DNA of 33,997 bases from assembly GCA_003647275.1 (NCBI GenBank), contig QMMN01000024.1, positions 1 through 33,997 of the forward strand, read 5' to 3'. Both the position numbers and the translations under genes were made by a program. Origin of the DNA: Deltaproteobacteria bacterium. Lineage in GTDB: Bacteria > Desulfobacterota > Desulfobacteria > Desulfobacterales > C00003060. Below are positions 1-10,022 of the stretch, in pieces. Each line of letters opens with the position of its first letter. The first letter of the stretch is position 1. The notes under the pieces were generated by a model. It ran no database searches. It was not told the DNA's origin and saw nothing but the letters and a program-made list of their open reading frames with translations.

Positions 1-120
1 GAAGAGCATCGGAAAGCTGTGTGAGGGAGAACTTCATGCACAGTTTGATGAGGGGGAGCAGGATAGGCCCTCTGGATGTACCTGCATTGGGAGGTAGCTG
101 AACCTGTTCTCTACTCTACT
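1..120 (+). mobile_element. 3' end of a group II intron (domains V and VI), partial
   Basis: Bases 14-46 fold like intron domain V: AAGCTGTG (14-21) pairs with CACAGTTT (39-46), with the catalytic AGC triad at 15-17, a short bulge, and an upper stem TGAGG/CTTCA closed by a GAGA-type loop. The following GATGAGGGGG and the end CTCTACTCTACT (109-120) resemble the 3' ends of bacterial group II introns. GAGCAGG (56-62) can pair with CCTGTTC (103-109) as the domain VI region. The rest of the intron, and any reverse transcriptase, would lie left of the window. The upper stem is imperfect, so this may be a decayed copy. Confidence 0.6.
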
Positions 121-171
121 CAAAAACAACCATGAAGCACCATAACCGCTTCTTCTGACAAGATACTTTCT

Positions 172-1680
172 TTATAGATCCCGCTTTACAAGTTTCAACG
201 TTTTTGCAATGGCTTCGGCCGTTTGCTTGACAAACCGCTCAAGGTCCTTGCCTTCAAGGGGTTTTTCGGCGGTTGGAACGGCGTCCAGATCCTTGGGTCG
301 GACGAGGCGGGGGGCGTTTTGAAGGGCCTTCTTGGGGGTAATCTCAAATTCCGGGGGGAACCGATTTTCAAAATACATCTCCTGAAAACCAGCGAACTTT
401 AAGGCGTGGGCCGTGGCATCGAGTACAACCACATCGTTTTCACTTACAATGCCGCGCCCTTTTGCCGCTACCAGACCGGCCAGAGACTCACCCCCCTGGG
501 TACAGGCGATGTGGCCATTGCGGTTGGCTGTAAGCTGCCAGTCCATGATCGCCTGCTCCTCAACCTCTGCAAAGAAGATGGCCTGTTTTCCTGCCTTTTC
601 ATTGTATGTCTCCACCAGGTGAATCACGCGGGGCATGGAGACCGGATTTCCGATCATGGCGGCCTGGGCCACACTGGGCCGAACCTTGACTGGGACAAAA
701 CTGCGTTTTTCACGGTCTGGTTCTAAGTAATACCGGTAGACAGGATTGGCGTGAGTGGATTGCACCCCGATGATCTTTGGAAGCTGATTGATGACGCCAG
801 CCTCAAAGAACTTGAGAAAACCGCTGATGATGGCCGTTATGTTGCCGGCGTTTCCAATCGGCACCACCACGACCTTATGGCCCATGTCATAGTCAAAATC
901 CTGGGCGATTTCATAAGAATAGGACTCCTGGCCCCATATACGCCAGGCGTTCTTGGAGTTCAAAAGCGCCACATTGTATTGTTCGGAAAGCGCCTCCACC
1001 ACCTTCATGGCGTCGTCAAAGACACCCGGGATCTCAAAGACCACCGCGCCACTTCCAAGCGGTTGTGCTAGTTGTTGAGGTGTGACTTTTTTATGGGGAA
1101 GAAGCACGGCCGATTTAACCCGGGGCTGAAGATAGGCTGCATAGAGCGCGGCAGACGCAGAGGTATCCCCTGTAGAAGCGCAAACGGCCAACACATCGGA
1201 GAGCCTTCCTGAGTTAACCAGAAAATGAATATAGCTTAAGGCACTGGCCATGCCCCGGTCCTTAAAAGAGGCGCTCGGATTTTGGCCTTCGTTTTTGAAA
1301 TAAAACCGGGCACCTACCAGGTCCTGGAGGCATGGATTGGCCTCCACCATGGGGGTGTGCCCCTCGCCCAGGTAAACGATGGCATCAAGGGGCATCATTG
1401 GGCCAATGAACTCATGGTACCGATAAATCCCCTGAAGTGCCGGGATGTTTAGCATCCTGCGATAATCAAAGATCTGGTGCCATGTATCCCCTGGAATCTT
1501 CTTCAGCCGGTCAAAGACAAGGTCTGCAAGCAGCAGCACACTGCCGCACGCAGGACACGTATAAAGAAGCTGGCTGATGTCGTATTCTGCATGGCATCCC
1601 AGACATTGGTAGACAACGTGACCGCTTGGCTCAGGTATTAGGTATTGTTGGATATGGCTTGGAAAATCGTTGATTTTCAT
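172..1680 (-). CDS. thrC: Threonine synthase
   Basis: PLP-dependent enzyme that converts O-phosphohomoserine to threonine in the cytosol, the last step of threonine synthesis. An N-terminal zinc ribbon has Cys at about 26, 29, 42 and 45, as in the long archaeal/deltaproteobacterial type of threonine synthase. The PLP lysine lies in NPSASFKDRG (Lys about 140), and the phosphate-binding loop is the GNAGN region near 275. Length is about 502 aa, normal for the zinc-ribbon form. I chose the ATG at 1680; an in-frame GTG at 1692 would add four residues, and neither has a strong Shine-Dalgarno. The gene ends 51 bases from the intron 3' end. Its upstream side abuts the repeat arm that starts at 1697, so its promoter may lie in or beyond that element. 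Confidence 0.95.
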   Translation of the reverse strand: MKINDFPSHIQQYLIPEPSGHVVYQCLGCHAEYDISQLLYTCPACGSVLLLADLVFDRLKKIPGDTWHQIFDYRRMLNIPALQGIYRYHEFIGPMMPLDAIVYLGEGHTPMVEANPCLQDLVGARFYFKNEGQNPSASFKDRGMASALSYIHFLVNSGRLSDVLAVCASTGDTSASAALYAAYLQPRVKSAVLLPHKKVTPQQLAQPLGSGAVVFEIPGVFDDAMKVVEALSEQYNVALLNSKNAWRIWGQESYSYEIAQDFDYDMGHKVVVVPIGNAGNITAIISGFLKFFEAGVINQLPKIIGVQSTHANPVYRYYLEPDREKRSFVPVKVRPSVAQAAMIGNPVSMPRVIHLVETYNEKAGKQAIFFAEVEEQAIMDWQLTANRNGHIACTQGGESLAGLVAAKGRGIVSENDVVVLDATAHALKFAGFQEMYFENRFPPEFEITPKKALQNAPRLVRPKDLDAVPTAEKPLEGKDLERFVKQTAEAIAKTLKLVKRDL

Positions 1681-1696
1681 AATATTGATCACTGCC

Positions 1697-3451
<1,755 letters not shown>

Positions 3452-3479
3452 TTATTATTTAGTCAATGATTATTATTAC

Positions 3480-3508
3480 TTGACTTTATTCGAAATTTTT
3501 ATTATAAG
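3480..3508 (+). promoter_or_regulatory. Sigma70-type promoter for the cyclo-ligase gene
   Basis: TTGACT (3480-3485) and TATAAG (3503-3508) are separated by exactly 17 bp in an AT-rich stretch. The predicted start near 3515 gives a short leader with GGGAG just before the ATG at 3548. Confidence 0.65.
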
Positions 3509-3547
3509 TTATGATAAAATAAGATCTTTGGCAGAGGGAGACGCTTA

Positions 3548-4135
3548 ATGGAAGATATAAAAGCAAAAAAATCTGAAATTAGACGAAGCGCCCTTGCCCA
3601 GCGAGATGCCCTTTCGAATGAGGAGCGCGGCGAAAAGAGTGCGGCCATTATGGCCCGCTTATTTGACTTCGCCAATTTTCTGGAGGCCAGGATTGTCCTG
3701 TTTTATATGAGCCACAATAGCGAAGTGGATACTGAGCCCATGATCCGCAAGGCCTTGGAGCATGGGAAGACTGTTGCATTACCTTTGGTTGGTAAAAAAG
3801 AGGGACAAATTGTGCCTTTTAAGATTGATAACCTTGATCAGGACATACGGCCAGGCTATCGGGGAATCCGCGAGCCGATTCCGCAGCGGTGTAAGCAGAT
3901 TCCAGTTGAACAGATTAATCTGGCCATTATCCCGGGTATCGCCTTTGATGAACGTGGAGGACGCATTGGCCATGGCACGGGCTGCTATGACCGATTTATT
4001 CCCCAGCTTGATATCACTACAAGAAAAGTGGCCCTTGCTTTTGAGTGCCAGATTGTACCCCAGATCCCCATGGAGCCCCACGACCGCTACATCGATATTC
4101 TCATCACGGAAGAGCGCATCGTCTATAAGATTTGA
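3548..4135 (+). CDS. fau: 5-formyltetrahydrofolate cyclo-ligase family protein
   Basis: Predicted to convert 5-formyl-THF plus ATP to 5,10-methenyl-THF (folate one-carbon metabolism, cytosol). The length of 195 aa matches the family. The N-terminal basic segment (KKSEIRRSALAQRDAL) and the C-terminal nucleotide/folate motif GRIGHGTGCYDRFIPQ (family form GRxGxGxGYYDR) are both present. The Tyr-to-Cys change in GTGCYDR is a mild variant. Shine-Dalgarno GAGGGAG is well placed. The 3' end overlaps the convergent channel gene by 13 bp, so no separate terminator fits between them. Confidence 0.93.
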   Translation: MEDIKAKKSEIRRSALAQRDALSNEERGEKSAAIMARLFDFANFLEARIVLFYMSHNSEVDTEPMIRKALEHGKTVALPLVGKKEGQIVPFKIDNLDQDIRPGYRGIREPIPQRCKQIPVEQINLAIIPGIAFDERGGRIGHGTGCYDRFIPQLDITTRKVALAFECQIVPQIPMEPHDRYIDILITEERIVYKI

Positions 4136-5139
4136 CGTCCTGGATTTAAGAGCCTCTCGAGCTTTTCTAAGTTCTTCTTTTCCCCAATGGCGATGACCGT
4201 ATCGCCTGCCCCGAGCTTGGTTTGCGAAGAGGGGTTAAAGAGCATATCTCCTGCGGCTTTCTTCACGGCCACGATGATCAGATCGAGGTCTTTTCGGATG
4301 CCTGAGTCCTGTAAGGCCACATCGATTAATCTTGACGAAGGATGGACTGGCATCTCTTCCATCTGGATGTTGCGGCTGGTGTCCATCAAGGTCAACTCAA
4401 CGAAGTCGGTGACCGTGGGGCGCAGTATGGTTTGGGCCATTCGGTGAGCCCCCATGCGATATGGGCAAAGGACCTTGTTAGCACCGGCTGCAAGGAGCTT
4501 TCTTTCTGAGTGCTCTTCTCCTGCCCGGGCCATGATGAACAGGTCGGGATTGAGCTGCCGGGCACTCAGTGTGACATACACATTGTCGCTGTCAGTTTTC
4601 AATGCAGCCACCAACCCTCGTGCGCGTTCAACGCCCGCCCTGATCAGATTCTCTTCATCTGTGGCTTCACCGGGAATGTGGAGAATATTTCGTTCATTCA
4701 ACTTGGCGATCCTGGCCGGGTCTCTTTCAATGACGACGATATTGAGGGGTTTTGAGGCAAGGGCCTCGCAGATACTGCTTCCCACACGCCCATACCCACA
4801 AATAATGTAATGCCCTTTTTGTACACGGATTTTTTTTTTCAATTTACGCCTCCCCAGGATTTCCCTGATGCGACCCTCCACCATGAACTGGATGATGCTC
4901 CCTGCAAGATAAAAGACAAAACCCACGCCCAAGATAATAAGGACCATGGTAAAAATCCGTCCGGTCGAGGAAAGCCCTCGAACCTCGCTATATCCTACGG
5001 TGCTCAGGGTAATGACGGTCATGTACAGAGCGTCTATGAATGGCCAACCTTCTGTGACCATGTATCCGATGGTGCCACCCAGGAGCATTAGAACAAAAAT
5101 GAAAATGCCGATAATAATAGGATAGAAGGTTCGGTCCAA
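4123..5139 (-). CDS. Two-TM potassium channel with RCK (TrkA-N/TrkA-C) domains
   Basis: Inner-membrane ion channel subunit of the MthK/Kch type, expected to form tetramers gated by ligand binding to cytosolic RCK rings. TM1 is about residues 7-27, the pore helix and filter 33-52 (TLSTVGYSE), TM2 62-87. A Rossmann TrkA-N domain follows, with GYGRVGSS at 115-122, and a TrkA-C domain occupies about 250-335. The filter reads TVGYSE where TVGYGD is usual. The start at 5139 is a TTG, chosen because GGAGGT (5150-5145) lies 5 bases upstream and no in-frame ATG is near. Length of 338 aa is typical. It stands alone, divergent from the glycosyltransferase genes. Confidence 0.9.
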   Translation of the reverse strand: MDRTFYPIIIGIFIFVLMLLGGTIGYMVTEGWPFIDALYMTVITLSTVGYSEVRGLSSTGRIFTMVLIILGVGFVFYLAGSIIQFMVEGRIREILGRRKLKKKIRVQKGHYIICGYGRVGSSICEALASKPLNIVVIERDPARIAKLNERNILHIPGEATDEENLIRAGVERARGLVAALKTDSDNVYVTLSARQLNPDLFIMARAGEEHSERKLLAAGANKVLCPYRMGAHRMAQTILRPTVTDFVELTLMDTSRNIQMEEMPVHPSSRLIDVALQDSGIRKDLDLIIVAVKKAAGDMLFNPSSQTKLGAGDTVIAIGEKKNLEKLERLLNPGRQIL

Positions 5140-5159
5140 AATGTACCTCCAGATTCATT

Positions 5160-5188
5160 AGAATAAAGGGATTCTTTATAAAATTCAA
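5160..5188 (-). promoter_or_regulatory. Promoter for the potassium channel gene
   Basis: On the minus strand TTGAAT (5188-5183) and TATTCT (5165-5160) are 17 bp apart. The predicted start near 5153 lies just before the GGAGGT ribosome site at 5150-5145. Confidence 0.5.
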
Positions 5189-5202
5189 TACATTTTTGGA
5201 AG

Positions 5203-5231
5203 TTGCACTCCGTATGAAATTGATTTATAAG
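5203..5231 (+). promoter_or_regulatory. Promoter for the GT2 gene, implying a nearly leaderless mRNA
   Basis: TTGCAC (5203-5208) and TATAAG (5226-5231) are spaced by 17 bp. The predicted start (about 5237-5239) is only 3-5 bases before the ATG at 5242, and no Shine-Dalgarno precedes that ATG. Confidence 0.5.
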
Positions 5232-5241
5232 ACCGATAATT

Positions 5242-5931
5242 ATGAAGCTTTCCGTCATCATCCCAATCTATAATGAAAAAGCGACCATAAAGACCCTCCT
5301 TGACCGGATCGGACACGTCCGGCTTCCCGTAGAAAGGGAGATCATCATTGTTGATGATGGTTCCACAGACAGCACCCGGGACTTGCTGAGAGCCCTCCAA
5401 TCTCCAGGGGTTATTATCTGTTTTCACGAGAAAAACCAGGGCAAAGGGGCGGCAGTGAGAACCGGGCTTCACGTTGCTTCGGGCGATATTATCCTGATTC
5501 AGGACGGGGACTTGGAATATGATCCGGCCGACTATCCAAGGTTGATTCAACCCATCATGGACAGGAAAACACGGGTCGTTTATGGCTCCCGCATCTTGGG
5601 GAGAAGCAAGGCCTCCTATTTTCGGTACTACTGGGGAGGGCGTTTCCTTTCACTTCTCTCCAACCTTCTTTACGGGATTCACATCACTGATGAGCCCACC
5701 TGTTACAAGGTTTTTGATGCCATCCTTCTAAAGGGTCTGGACCTCAGGTGCAAGGGATTTGAGTTTTGTCCTGAGGTCACAGCCAAGGTGAGTCGTCTGG
5801 GCGAGTCCATCACCGAGGTGCCGATCTCCTATACCCCCCGCTCCATCCAGGAGGGTAAGAAGATCCGGTGGACTGATGGTCTGATGGCGATGTGGACCCT
5901 GTTTCGATACCGAAGGTGGAAACCGTCGTGA
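5242..5931 (+). CDS. GT2 glycosyltransferase, polyprenyl-phosphate mannose/glucose synthase-like (DPM1-like)
   Basis: Family 2 glycosyltransferase of 229 aa with a GT-A fold: N-terminal KLSVIIPIYNE, nucleotide-binding VDDGSTDST (DDG at 38-40), and the metal-binding QDGDLEYDP (DxD, 88-90). It has no C-terminal membrane segments, so it resembles the soluble catalytic unit of DPM1. Such enzymes move a sugar from a nucleotide donor to a polyprenyl phosphate at the inner face of the membrane. Two GT-C membrane enzymes that use such lipid-linked sugars follow directly, which supports this role. The sugar itself cannot be told from sequence. The promoter places transcription start almost on the ATG. 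Confidence 0.88.
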   Translation: MKLSVIIPIYNEKATIKTLLDRIGHVRLPVEREIIIVDDGSTDSTRDLLRALQSPGVIICFHEKNQGKGAAVRTGLHVASGDIILIQDGDLEYDPADYPRLIQPIMDRKTRVVYGSRILGRSKASYFRYYWGGRFLSLLSNLLYGIHITDEPTCYKVFDAILLKGLDLRCKGFEFCPEVTAKVSRLGESITEVPISYTPRSIQEGKKIRWTDGLMAMWTLFRYRRWKPS

Positions 5932-6101
5932 ATCGTGAATCAGATGCCGGATGGTCGTCAAAACATTCACGGTTGGATGCAAGCAGGCACAAGATATCAG
6001 GTATCGGTCATCAGGGGGCAGCCAGAAACGATTTGGCGCAAGGTTGCACGTAACCCGCCTGAGAAGAGCACTTTGTGTCCAAATAACGAATAACGAACGC
6101 A

Positions 6102-8051
6102 ATGACTCGCAAGACCTTTGAAAAGGTTAATTTGTCTGACCGCTGTATAGCCATTCTCCTCTTTGGCGTCTCCCTTGTCCTTCGTTTGATATACCTGGCC
6201 CAGATCCAGTCGCTTCCATTGACACATCACCTGGGTTTGGATGCTGCCTCCTATGATCGCCTTGCCAGGACCATTGCGAGTGGTGACTGGCTGGGCGACA
6301 AGATATTTTATCAGGCACCCCTGTACCCATACTTTTTGGCCATTTTGTACAAGAGTTTCGGGCATCACCTGAACCTGGTTCGATTGGTTCAATTGATCCT
6401 GGGGGCGTTCAACTGTGTGGTGATTGCCTGGATGGCTCGGAAGCTTTTTGACCGTAAGACCGCCATATGGGCAGGGGCGTTGATCGCGGGTTACGGGATC
6501 CTTGTCTTTTATGAGGGGGCCATCGGAAAGGATGGCATCAGCGTCTTGGTTACGGATCTTGCCCTTTTTGGTTTGGTCTGGAGCCTTGAAAGGCCTGTAT
6601 GGTACGGATGGTTCCTTTCCGGGGCGGCCCTGGGGTGTTCGATTCTGACGCGGGGAAACCTGATTCTCCTCCTCCCCTTCATCATCCTATGGATTGTGAT
6701 CGTGCTAAGAACGCATTCATTTCGAAGAATTTGCGGGGCCGTGGGTGCTCTGGTTGCCGGAACATCACTGTTTATTATCCCCGTGACGGTTCGCAATTAT
6801 ATCGTGGGCCAGGACTTTGTCGTGACGACTGCCCAGGCAGGGCAGAATTTTTATATTGGCAACAATCCCAGGGCCAGTGGTTTTTTTGAGAACCCAGCGC
6901 GTATCCGTCTTAATCCTGAGTATGAAGAGGCAGATTTTAGAGCAGAGGCCTTGCGCCGAACCCAGCGTGCGTTCATGAAACCCTCGGAGATTTCAAACTA
7001 CTGGTTCAAAGAAGGCATCCTGTTCATCCGCACACATCCGAAGAAGGCCCTGAGGCTCCTTTTAAGGAAAGCGGCCATGTTTTGGAACCATTTTGAGATT
7101 CCGGACAATTACAACTATTACTTTGTCCGGGAGAATGTCTTGACCCTGCGCATCCTTTTTCTCGGTTTCGGGATCATTGCCCCGCTGGGACTTTTTGGGC
7201 TGTTCCTTGCGCGTAAATCTCCCGGTACCTGGCTCTTTATCATCTTCATATTCGCTTACATGGCCTCCATCGTCCCGTTTCATATGGCCTCTCGCTATCG
7301 TCTCCCTGTTGTCCCGGTCCTCATCCTGTTTGCAGGGCATACCCTGGCCCGAGCTTTTGAAGCTGTTCGATCAAGGCACTTCAAGAAGATGATGCTTGGC
7401 TTGGTCCCTGTGGCCGCTATGGCTTTGCTGGTTAACTGGAAGGTGGTGGATGAAGCCAGCACGTTCAAGGCCCCTCTGACGGATCTGGGCATCATTGCCG
7501 CAGAAACAGGCGACCATGACAGGGCGATAGCCTACTATGAAAAAGCCCTGGATATAGATCCCCACTATGCACCAGCCCTTTATAACATGGGAAACGCCCT
7601 GGTTAATCAGGGTAAATTCGACCAGGCCGTGACGGCTTACCAGAAGGCCTTGCAGGCAGATCCCGAGTTTCTTATGGCCTATGAGAATCTTGGGAAGAGT
7701 TACATCCACATGGGGCAGTTTGAGGCAGCTCTCAACACCTTTCACAAGGCCTTGGCCCTGCGTCCTGACTTTGCCGAAGCCCTTGTTGGGGTGGGGATCG
7801 TCTATCATCGTATGGGCCAGTACCATAAGGCGGTTGAGGCTTATCATAAGGCAATCAGGCTTCAGCCAGACCTGGGCCAGGCCTATTACAACCTGGCCTG
7901 TGCTTATGCCAGGAACAGCCAGCTCGAGGAAGCTCGCAGGGCACTCAGCAAGGCGATCCAGTTGAACCCGAATTATGAAAAGCAGGCTAGAAGTGACACA
8001 GATTTGCAGGAAGTGAAAGCGCCTAAAGTATCTAACCCAGATCCGCCGTAG
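6102..8051 (+). CDS. GT-C membrane glycosyltransferase (PMT/GT39-like) with C-terminal TPR repeats
   Basis: Protein of 649 aa. Residues about 1-450 hold many hydrophobic segments. The first outer loop carries LDAASYDRLA and APLYPY, as in ArnT/PMT-type enzymes that use polyprenyl-phosphate sugars on the outer face of the inner membrane. Residues about 460-630 hold five TPR units (for example DHDRAIAYYEKALDIDPHYA). A GT-C core plus TPR tail is also the layout of eukaryotic TMTC O-mannosyltransferases, so protein glycosylation is a fair guess. No Shine-Dalgarno precedes the ATG, which directly follows an AATAACGAATAACGA satellite. The C-terminal KAPKVSN is encoded by a decayed repeat unit at 8017-8036, suggesting the reading frame was extended into a repeat element. 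Confidence 0.85.
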   Translation: MTRKTFEKVNLSDRCIAILLFGVSLVLRLIYLAQIQSLPLTHHLGLDAASYDRLARTIASGDWLGDKIFYQAPLYPYFLAILYKSFGHHLNLVRLVQLILGAFNCVVIAWMARKLFDRKTAIWAGALIAGYGILVFYEGAIGKDGISVLVTDLALFGLVWSLERPVWYGWFLSGAALGCSILTRGNLILLLPFIILWIVIVLRTHSFRRICGAVGALVAGTSLFIIPVTVRNYIVGQDFVVTTAQAGQNFYIGNNPRASGFFENPARIRLNPEYEEADFRAEALRRTQRAFMKPSEISNYWFKEGILFIRTHPKKALRLLLRKAAMFWNHFEIPDNYNYYFVRENVLTLRILFLGFGIIAPLGLFGLFLARKSPGTWLFIIFIFAYMASIVPFHMASRYRLPVVPVLILFAGHTLARAFEAVRSRHFKKMMLGLVPVAAMALLVNWKVVDEASTFKAPLTDLGIIAAETGDHDRAIAYYEKALDIDPHYAPALYNMGNALVNQGKFDQAVTAYQKALQADPEFLMAYENLGKSYIHMGQFEAALNTFHKALALRPDFAEALVGVGIVYHRMGQYHKAVEAYHKAIRLQPDLGQAYYNLACAYARNSQLEEARRALSKAIQLNPNYEKQARSDTDLQEVKAPKVSNPDPP

Positions 8052-8067
8052 GCGGAGAACTAAAAAA

Positions 8068-8286
8068 AGTGCCTAAGGTGTGAAGTGCCTAAATTGAGCT
8101 AAAGCCCGCCCTGGTGCGACATGTATGCAATACAATGCAGCGTGCTGATACTTCAAGATTGGGGCCTTGTAATATTCAGCATTTCACAACAGGTCTGGGC
8201 CAGGGTTATGGGATGCGCCTTTGTGCAACACATTTGAAGTGGGCAGAATACCTCAACTTTAGACACTTTCGTTCATTTTAAGCACT
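8068..8286. repeat. IVS-like element B, non-coding
   Basis: The left arm (8068-8104) has decayed AGTGCCTAA-type units; the right arm (8255-8286) has AACTTTAGACACTTT and related units in inverted order. About 150 bp of interior shows no ORF. It fills the space between the two GT-C genes and is the most diverged copy of the family. Confidence 0.6.
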
Positions 8287-8294
8287 CCAAGCTC

Positions 8295-10022
8295 ATGATC
8301 AATATCAAGAAAAACAAAACCGAACTGGCCGTTCTGGTCCTTCTAGGAATCATGGCCCTGACCTGTTTGCTCAGCCTCAGGGTCAAATCCCCAACGGTGG
8401 ACGAATTTGCTCATTTGCCGGCGGGTTATTACTACTGGAAGACTGGAGATTTCTCGCTCTACGGGAAGAATCCTCCCTTGATCAAACTTCTGTGTGCACT
8501 TCCCCTTTTGGCCATGAACATTTCCATGGATCCCGGTCTATCCTATGCGGATGCTGGTGATTGGCGTCCTTGGGTTTTTGGCACGCATTTCATGAGGGAA
8601 AATGCCGCTGCCTACGATATGATATTTTTCATTGGCAGACTTCCGGTCGTCCTTCTATCCCTGCTTCTTGGGTGGTATGTGTTTCGCTGGGCCCGTGAAC
8701 TGTACGGCCCAAAAGGGGGACTCCTTAGCCTTATCCTCTATACCTTCAGTCCCAACATACTGGCTCATTCTCGCTTGGTCACGACGGACGTCGGGTGTAC
8801 CTGTTTTATGTTCATGGCTGTGTACTATTATTGGCGGTCCTTTCAGCCTCAGAGACACAGGGCATGGATCGGCGCTGGCATATGTTTCGGTCTTGCCCTC
8901 CTGAGCAAGTTTACAGCCCTGTTACTCATTCCTGTCTTTGGTTTGCTGTTGCTTTTCTGGGCTTGGCGCGGAAAACAGGGCGAAAGTGCAGCAGCCGTTC
9001 CTGCGTTCAATCATAGGCTGCCGGTTTTTATCCAGCGTCTTTGGGACGGGGGTGTGCGCCTTTTCTGGATCATGGTGGTAGCCATTTTTATCACCAACCT
9101 TGGCTATGGCTTTCAGGGGAGCTTTAAGACATTGAGATCGATACCCCATGAGAGCCGATTTTACAAAAGACTGGCAGGGTCTCCTTTGAACAGCATCCCA
9201 ATTCCCCTTCCAGCAGCATATCTTCAGGGCCTTGACCAACAGAAGCTCGATGCAGAAAGAGGCGTTTTCTTGAACTATCTCAGGGGCAGGCTTTCAAACA
9301 GGGGATGGTGGTACTATTTTTTTTATGCATTTTTTGTTAAGACCCCGATCCCGTTGCATATCGGAATTATGGTCTCTATTGGGTGGGCATTCAGGCGTCG
9401 TCGGGTGACCGAGGCAGAAGCCTTTTTGATCCTTCCCGTCCTTGTGGTGCTCATCGTTTTTTCTTTTTTTAACCAGATCAATGTGGGATTACGGTATGTC
9501 CTGCCGATATTTCCCTTCCTCTTTGTCTGGCTCGGCCAACTCACCCAGCTGAATTTTCACAAGACTGTGCTACGCTGGAGCGCAGGGATCATTCTGGTTG
9601 GATATGTGGTTTCTTCTGTTTTGATTTTCCCGGATTACCTCGCCTATTTTAATGCCTTGGCAGGTGGGCCCGGCAAGGGTTACCGTCACCTTCTGGACTC
9701 AAATTTGGACTGGGGTCAGGACTTGAAAAGGTTGAAAAACTACATGGACAAGGCTGGGATAAAGGAGCTTGGGCTGGCCTATTTTGGCCATGTGGACCCA
9801 GAGATCTATGGGATCCATTACCATCTTATCGGAGAACACCCGGAGTCTGGAGACATTGCCGTGAGTGCCAATTACTTGTACGGCTTGCCATACGTTGTTA
9901 CCTATGGACATCGTCCCGTGTCAATTAGGCCTGGTACTTTCAACTGGCTTCACGCCTATCAGCCGAGGGCCCACATCGGCCATACCATCTTTGTCTATTC
10001 TATGATCCCGGAACAGAACTGA
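8295..10022 (+). CDS. GT-C membrane glycosyltransferase (PMT/ArnT-like)
   Basis: Integral membrane protein of 575 aa with about ten or more hydrophobic segments. After TM1 comes SPTVDEFAHLPAGYYYWKTG; the Asp-Glu pair matches the acidic motif of the first outer loop of PMT/ArnT enzymes, which binds metal and sugar phosphate. The GKNPPLIKLL segment is also typical. The C-terminal part has an outer loop with DSNLDWGQDLKRLKNYM, often seen in bacterial glycosyltransferase 39-type proteins. It likely takes a sugar from the polyprenyl-phosphate donor made by the upstream GT2; the acceptor is unknown. It follows element B, and its 3' end overlaps the convergent DUF3426 gene by 23 bp. Confidence 0.87.
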   Translation: MINIKKNKTELAVLVLLGIMALTCLLSLRVKSPTVDEFAHLPAGYYYWKTGDFSLYGKNPPLIKLLCALPLLAMNISMDPGLSYADAGDWRPWVFGTHFMRENAAAYDMIFFIGRLPVVLLSLLLGWYVFRWARELYGPKGGLLSLILYTFSPNILAHSRLVTTDVGCTCFMFMAVYYYWRSFQPQRHRAWIGAGICFGLALLSKFTALLLIPVFGLLLLFWAWRGKQGESAAAVPAFNHRLPVFIQRLWDGGVRLFWIMVVAIFITNLGYGFQGSFKTLRSIPHESRFYKRLAGSPLNSIPIPLPAAYLQGLDQQKLDAERGVFLNYLRGRLSNRGWWYYFFYAFFVKTPIPLHIGIMVSIGWAFRRRRVTEAEAFLILPVLVVLIVFSFFNQINVGLRYVLPIFPFLFVWLGQLTQLNFHKTVLRWSAGIILVGYVVSSVLIFPDYLAYFNALAGGPGKGYRHLLDSNLDWGQDLKRLKNYMDKAGIKELGLAYFGHVDPEIYGIHYHLIGEHPESGDIAVSANYLYGLPYVVTYGHRPVSIRPGTFNWLHAYQPRAHIGHTIFVYSMIPEQN

